This document shows, one piece after another, positions 13,342 to 14,901 of a DNA stretch of 14,901 nucleotides. The stretch's first letter is position 1; each line of letters starts with the position of its first letter. The notes beneath the pieces are model-generated. The model was given only the letters and a program-made list of their open reading frames with translations, did no database searches and was not told the DNA's origin. Both the position numbers and the translations under genes were made by a program. The stretch covers positions 1-14,901 of the forward strand of contig CANFNN010000039.1 of NCBI GenBank assembly GCA_947448095.1, in the 5' to 3' direction. This stretch comes from Bacteriovoracaceae bacterium. Its GTDB lineage: Bacteria > Bdellovibrionota > Bacteriovoracia > Bacteriovoracales > Bacteriovoracaceae.

Positions 13342-14270
13342 TGATTTATAGAGAAAATACCATCTTTGGGAAACCTGTTTCTGCTATTGGTTTTGGGGGC
13401 GCTGCCATCAGTGGTGAGGGCGGAGGCTATGGTTTTGGAGATATGTCTGAGACTGAAGCACAAACCCTCCTTGGCCATTCCTGGGAGCTAGGAATCAACC
13501 TCTATGATACAGCACCCATCTATGGGTTTGGTCTGTCGGAGGAGCGCCTAGGAAAGTATCTTCCTAAAGACGCGATCATTGTGACCAAAGGGGGAGTGGA
13601 TTGGCACTCGACTCGTCGAGTGAATATGACCAACGACCCTAAGGTTATAGAAAGAATGTTTCTTGAGAGTCTGAAAAGGCTCAAACGTGAATATATTGAT
13701 GTTTACATGATTCATTGGCCGGATAAAAACGTCGATATCCGAAGACCCCTTGAAATTCTCAGAAAGTATCAGGAGAAATCAGTCATTTCCCAAATTGGTC
13801 TGAGTAACACCAATCTGGATGATCTCACCAAGGCCCGTGACGTTGCACCCATCAGTTGCCTTCAGTCGGAATTGAATGTGCTGAATACCAAAGCCTTTGA
13901 TGAGCTTGAAGTTGAATGGAAAAAATACTTCTCCATGAGCTGGGGCACACTGGATAAGGGTATTCTTTCTGGCCGAGTCACGGAAAAAAGAAAATTTGAT
14001 CAAAGTGATGCGCGCTCATGGGCGCCGTGGTGGAATAAAAAAGAAGTGGCGATAAAAATTGAAAAGGTCAAACGCTTAGAAACTATTTTAAGTGATTATA
14101 AAATTTCACTCACGCAATACTGCTTACATTTCAACCTTAACCTTTATGGTTTATCAAGTTGCCTCATAGGATCAAAAACTCAACAAGACATGGATGATAT
14201 GGTAGCGCATTTACAAAAGACTCCCTCGATAGCCACAATGGAGGAGGTCTATAAACGATGGAATAGTTGA
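13341..14270 (+). CDS. Aldo/keto reductase
   Basis: A 309-residue cytosolic NAD(P)H-dependent oxidoreductase with a TIM-barrel fold. The catalytic tetrad is intact: Asp56 and Tyr61 in YDTAPIYG, Lys83 in VTKGG and His125 in MIHWPD. SNTNLDDL (155-162) and LIGSKTQQDMDDMV (275-288) match the substrate-side and cofactor phosphate-binding segments. The N-terminal hairpin (GFGGAAISG) is normal. It reduces carbonyls or oxidises alcohols, but the family is too broad to name the substrate. AAAGGGA lies about 12 nt before the ATG, rather far for a ribosome site, and the predicted leader is very short. It is divergent from the radical SAM unit across 35 bases, so the two may be functionally linked. The XRE-type gene starts one base after its stop. 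Confidence 0.92.
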   Translation: MIYRENTIFGKPVSAIGFGGAAISGEGGGYGFGDMSETEAQTLLGHSWELGINLYDTAPIYGFGLSEERLGKYLPKDAIIVTKGGVDWHSTRRVNMTNDPKVIERMFLESLKRLKREYIDVYMIHWPDKNVDIRRPLEILRKYQEKSVISQIGLSNTNLDDLTKARDVAPISCLQSELNVLNTKAFDELEVEWKKYFSMSWGTLDKGILSGRVTEKRKFDQSDARSWAPWWNKKEVAIKIEKVKRLETILSDYKISLTQYCLHFNLNLYGLSSCLIGSKTQQDMDDMVAHLQKTPSIATMEEVYKRWNS

Positions 14271-14271
14271 T

Positions 14272-14850
14272 ATGAATGAACCACATCCAGCAACGTCTCT
14301 CGGTCCGATCATGAAGGCCGCTCGAAAATTTAAAAAATTCAATCAGGCCGATGTGGCCCAGGCCATCGGTTGTTCTCAAAGTGCCCTGTCTAAGATGGAA
14401 CATAGTTTACTCACTCCAAGTGCTCCGCAGTGGTTTTTATTCGCAAGATTTACGGCGATTCCTCCTGAGACACTTGAAACGGGAATCATTGACCGCCATT
14501 CCAAAGTGTCTTTGAATGATGCCAGCGTCTCTCTGGGTTATAAGCTCCCCAAGCGCTACCGACTCAACCGTGCTCAAAAAGTCAGAGAGATTTATCCACT
14601 ACTGACATATCTTGAAAAAAAAATTGATGCCGAAGCCTATCCAGAGCTGATGAGTAGTATTGGAGTCGATCCGGAATTCTTTTTAGATTTTGATAATATT
14701 ATCAGCTATCAATTTGTGATTGATCTCGTGAATCTTTTCTCACGATTAGAGCATGACTCCCAAAAAAATATTCAGGACATGGTTGTGTTTGGGCAGGATC
14801 ATCTTTACTGGGATGGGTTTATTGATGAATGGAAAAATTCAAAAGTGTGA
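14272..14850 (+). CDS. XRE-type helix-turn-helix protein with unknown C-terminal domain
   Basis: A 192-residue protein. Residues 9-62 form an XRE/Cro-type DNA-binding domain: LGPIMKAARKFKKFNQADVAQAIGC, then SQSALSKMEHSLLTPS, with the recognition helix at about 35-45. Residues 95-190 are a charged helical region ending in DHLYWDGFIDEW; its central part (GVDPEFFLDFDNIISYQFVIDLVNLF) looks like a small sensor or dimerisation domain that I cannot assign. The gene begins one base after the aldo/keto reductase stop, so the two are translationally coupled. It could regulate its own unit or the overlapping divergent promoter, but no repeated operator is visible there. A second gene begins inside its last codons. 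Confidence 0.75.
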   Translation: MNEPHPATSLGPIMKAARKFKKFNQADVAQAIGCSQSALSKMEHSLLTPSAPQWFLFARFTAIPPETLETGIIDRHSKVSLNDASVSLGYKLPKRYRLNRAQKVREIYPLLTYLEKKIDAEAYPELMSSIGVDPEFFLDFDNIISYQFVIDLVNLFSRLEHDSQKNIQDMVVFGQDHLYWDGFIDEWKNSKV

Positions 14851-14901
14851 AAGATCTTTTAAAGGCTTACGGCAATGAGCAGCCTCATTTTCAGGCCGAT
14901 T
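14829..14901 (+). CDS. Start of a further gene, cut by the right window edge
   Basis: An ATG at 14829, in a different frame from the XRE-type gene, opens a reading frame of 24 codons that runs off the window (MEKFKSVKDLLKAYGNEQPH and onward). It overlaps the preceding gene by 22 nt, in the style of the other overlapping genes here. The peptide is helical and charged. There is too little to name a family, and no strong ribosome site precedes it. Confidence 0.45.
   Translation, partial: MEKFKSVKDLLKAYGNEQPHFQAD

Noticed and set aside
13341..14901. Toxin-antitoxin or phage-defence module suggested by the XRE-type gene
   Set aside because: The partner is an intact aldo/keto reductase, and no toxin, nuclease or phage gene is visible.

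Overview
The window is about 15 kb of compact, roughly 42-44% GC bacterial chromosome. It holds 15 complete protein-coding genes, one gene cut by the left edge and one probable gene start at the right edge. I see no tRNA, rRNA, CRISPR array, transposase, integrase or attachment site. The mix of exported proteases, an L33 of the non-zinc type and lineage-specific small proteins suggests a Gram-negative bacterium, possibly a Bdellovibrionota/Bacteriovorax-like predator. That placement is an impression from the proteins, not a proven assignment. All family calls were made by reading the translations without database searches, and residue numbers of reference enzymes are from memory.

Layout from left to right. 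(1) 1-2157, minus: a phosphoenolpyruvate carboxylase homologue missing its C-terminus, preceded by a 72-residue protein ending in CxxC. (2) 2240-2545, plus: promoter, rpmG (L33) and a bidirectional terminator. (3) 2550-4370, minus: a two-gene unit of a PilZ-like protein and a membrane-anchored DUF4340-like protein. (4) 4576-6231, plus: an exported subtilisin-family protease with a structured leader and a strong terminator shared with rpmB (L28; 6299-6520, minus). (5) 6678-9895, plus: a tight unit of transketolase, a CsbD-like stress protein and cysteine synthase. It meets an exported metzincin-like metalloprotease (9897-10742, minus) with one base between the genes. (6) 10841-13305, minus: three overlapping genes, a purine-nucleosidase-like fusion protein, a spore-photoproduct-lyase-family radical SAM enzyme and a 2-oxoglutarate/Fe(II) oxygenase. 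(7) 13341-14901, plus: an aldo/keto reductase, an XRE-type DNA-binding protein and the start of another gene, all coupled, divergent from unit 6 across a 35-base gap.

The most interesting part is unit 6. The radical SAM protein has its three cluster cysteines at the same positions as Bacillus SplB and keeps the two tyrosines beside them. The position of the SplB hydrogen-donating cysteine appears to be occupied by glutamate, so it probably does not perform classical spore-DNA repair. The nucleosidase domain keeps the catalytic Glu/Glu/Asp set of enzymes that cleave 5'-deoxyadenosine, a radical SAM by-product. A dedicated three-enzyme modification or repair pathway is a reasonable hypothesis. 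The divergent promoter region appears to use one -10 element in both directions, and the nucleosidase and metalloprotease mRNAs look leaderless.

The other genes are mostly housekeeping: anaplerosis (PEP carboxylase), translation (L33, L28), the pentose phosphate pathway (transketolase) and cysteine synthesis. The PEP carboxylase has unusual substitutions in its glycine-rich catalytic loop.
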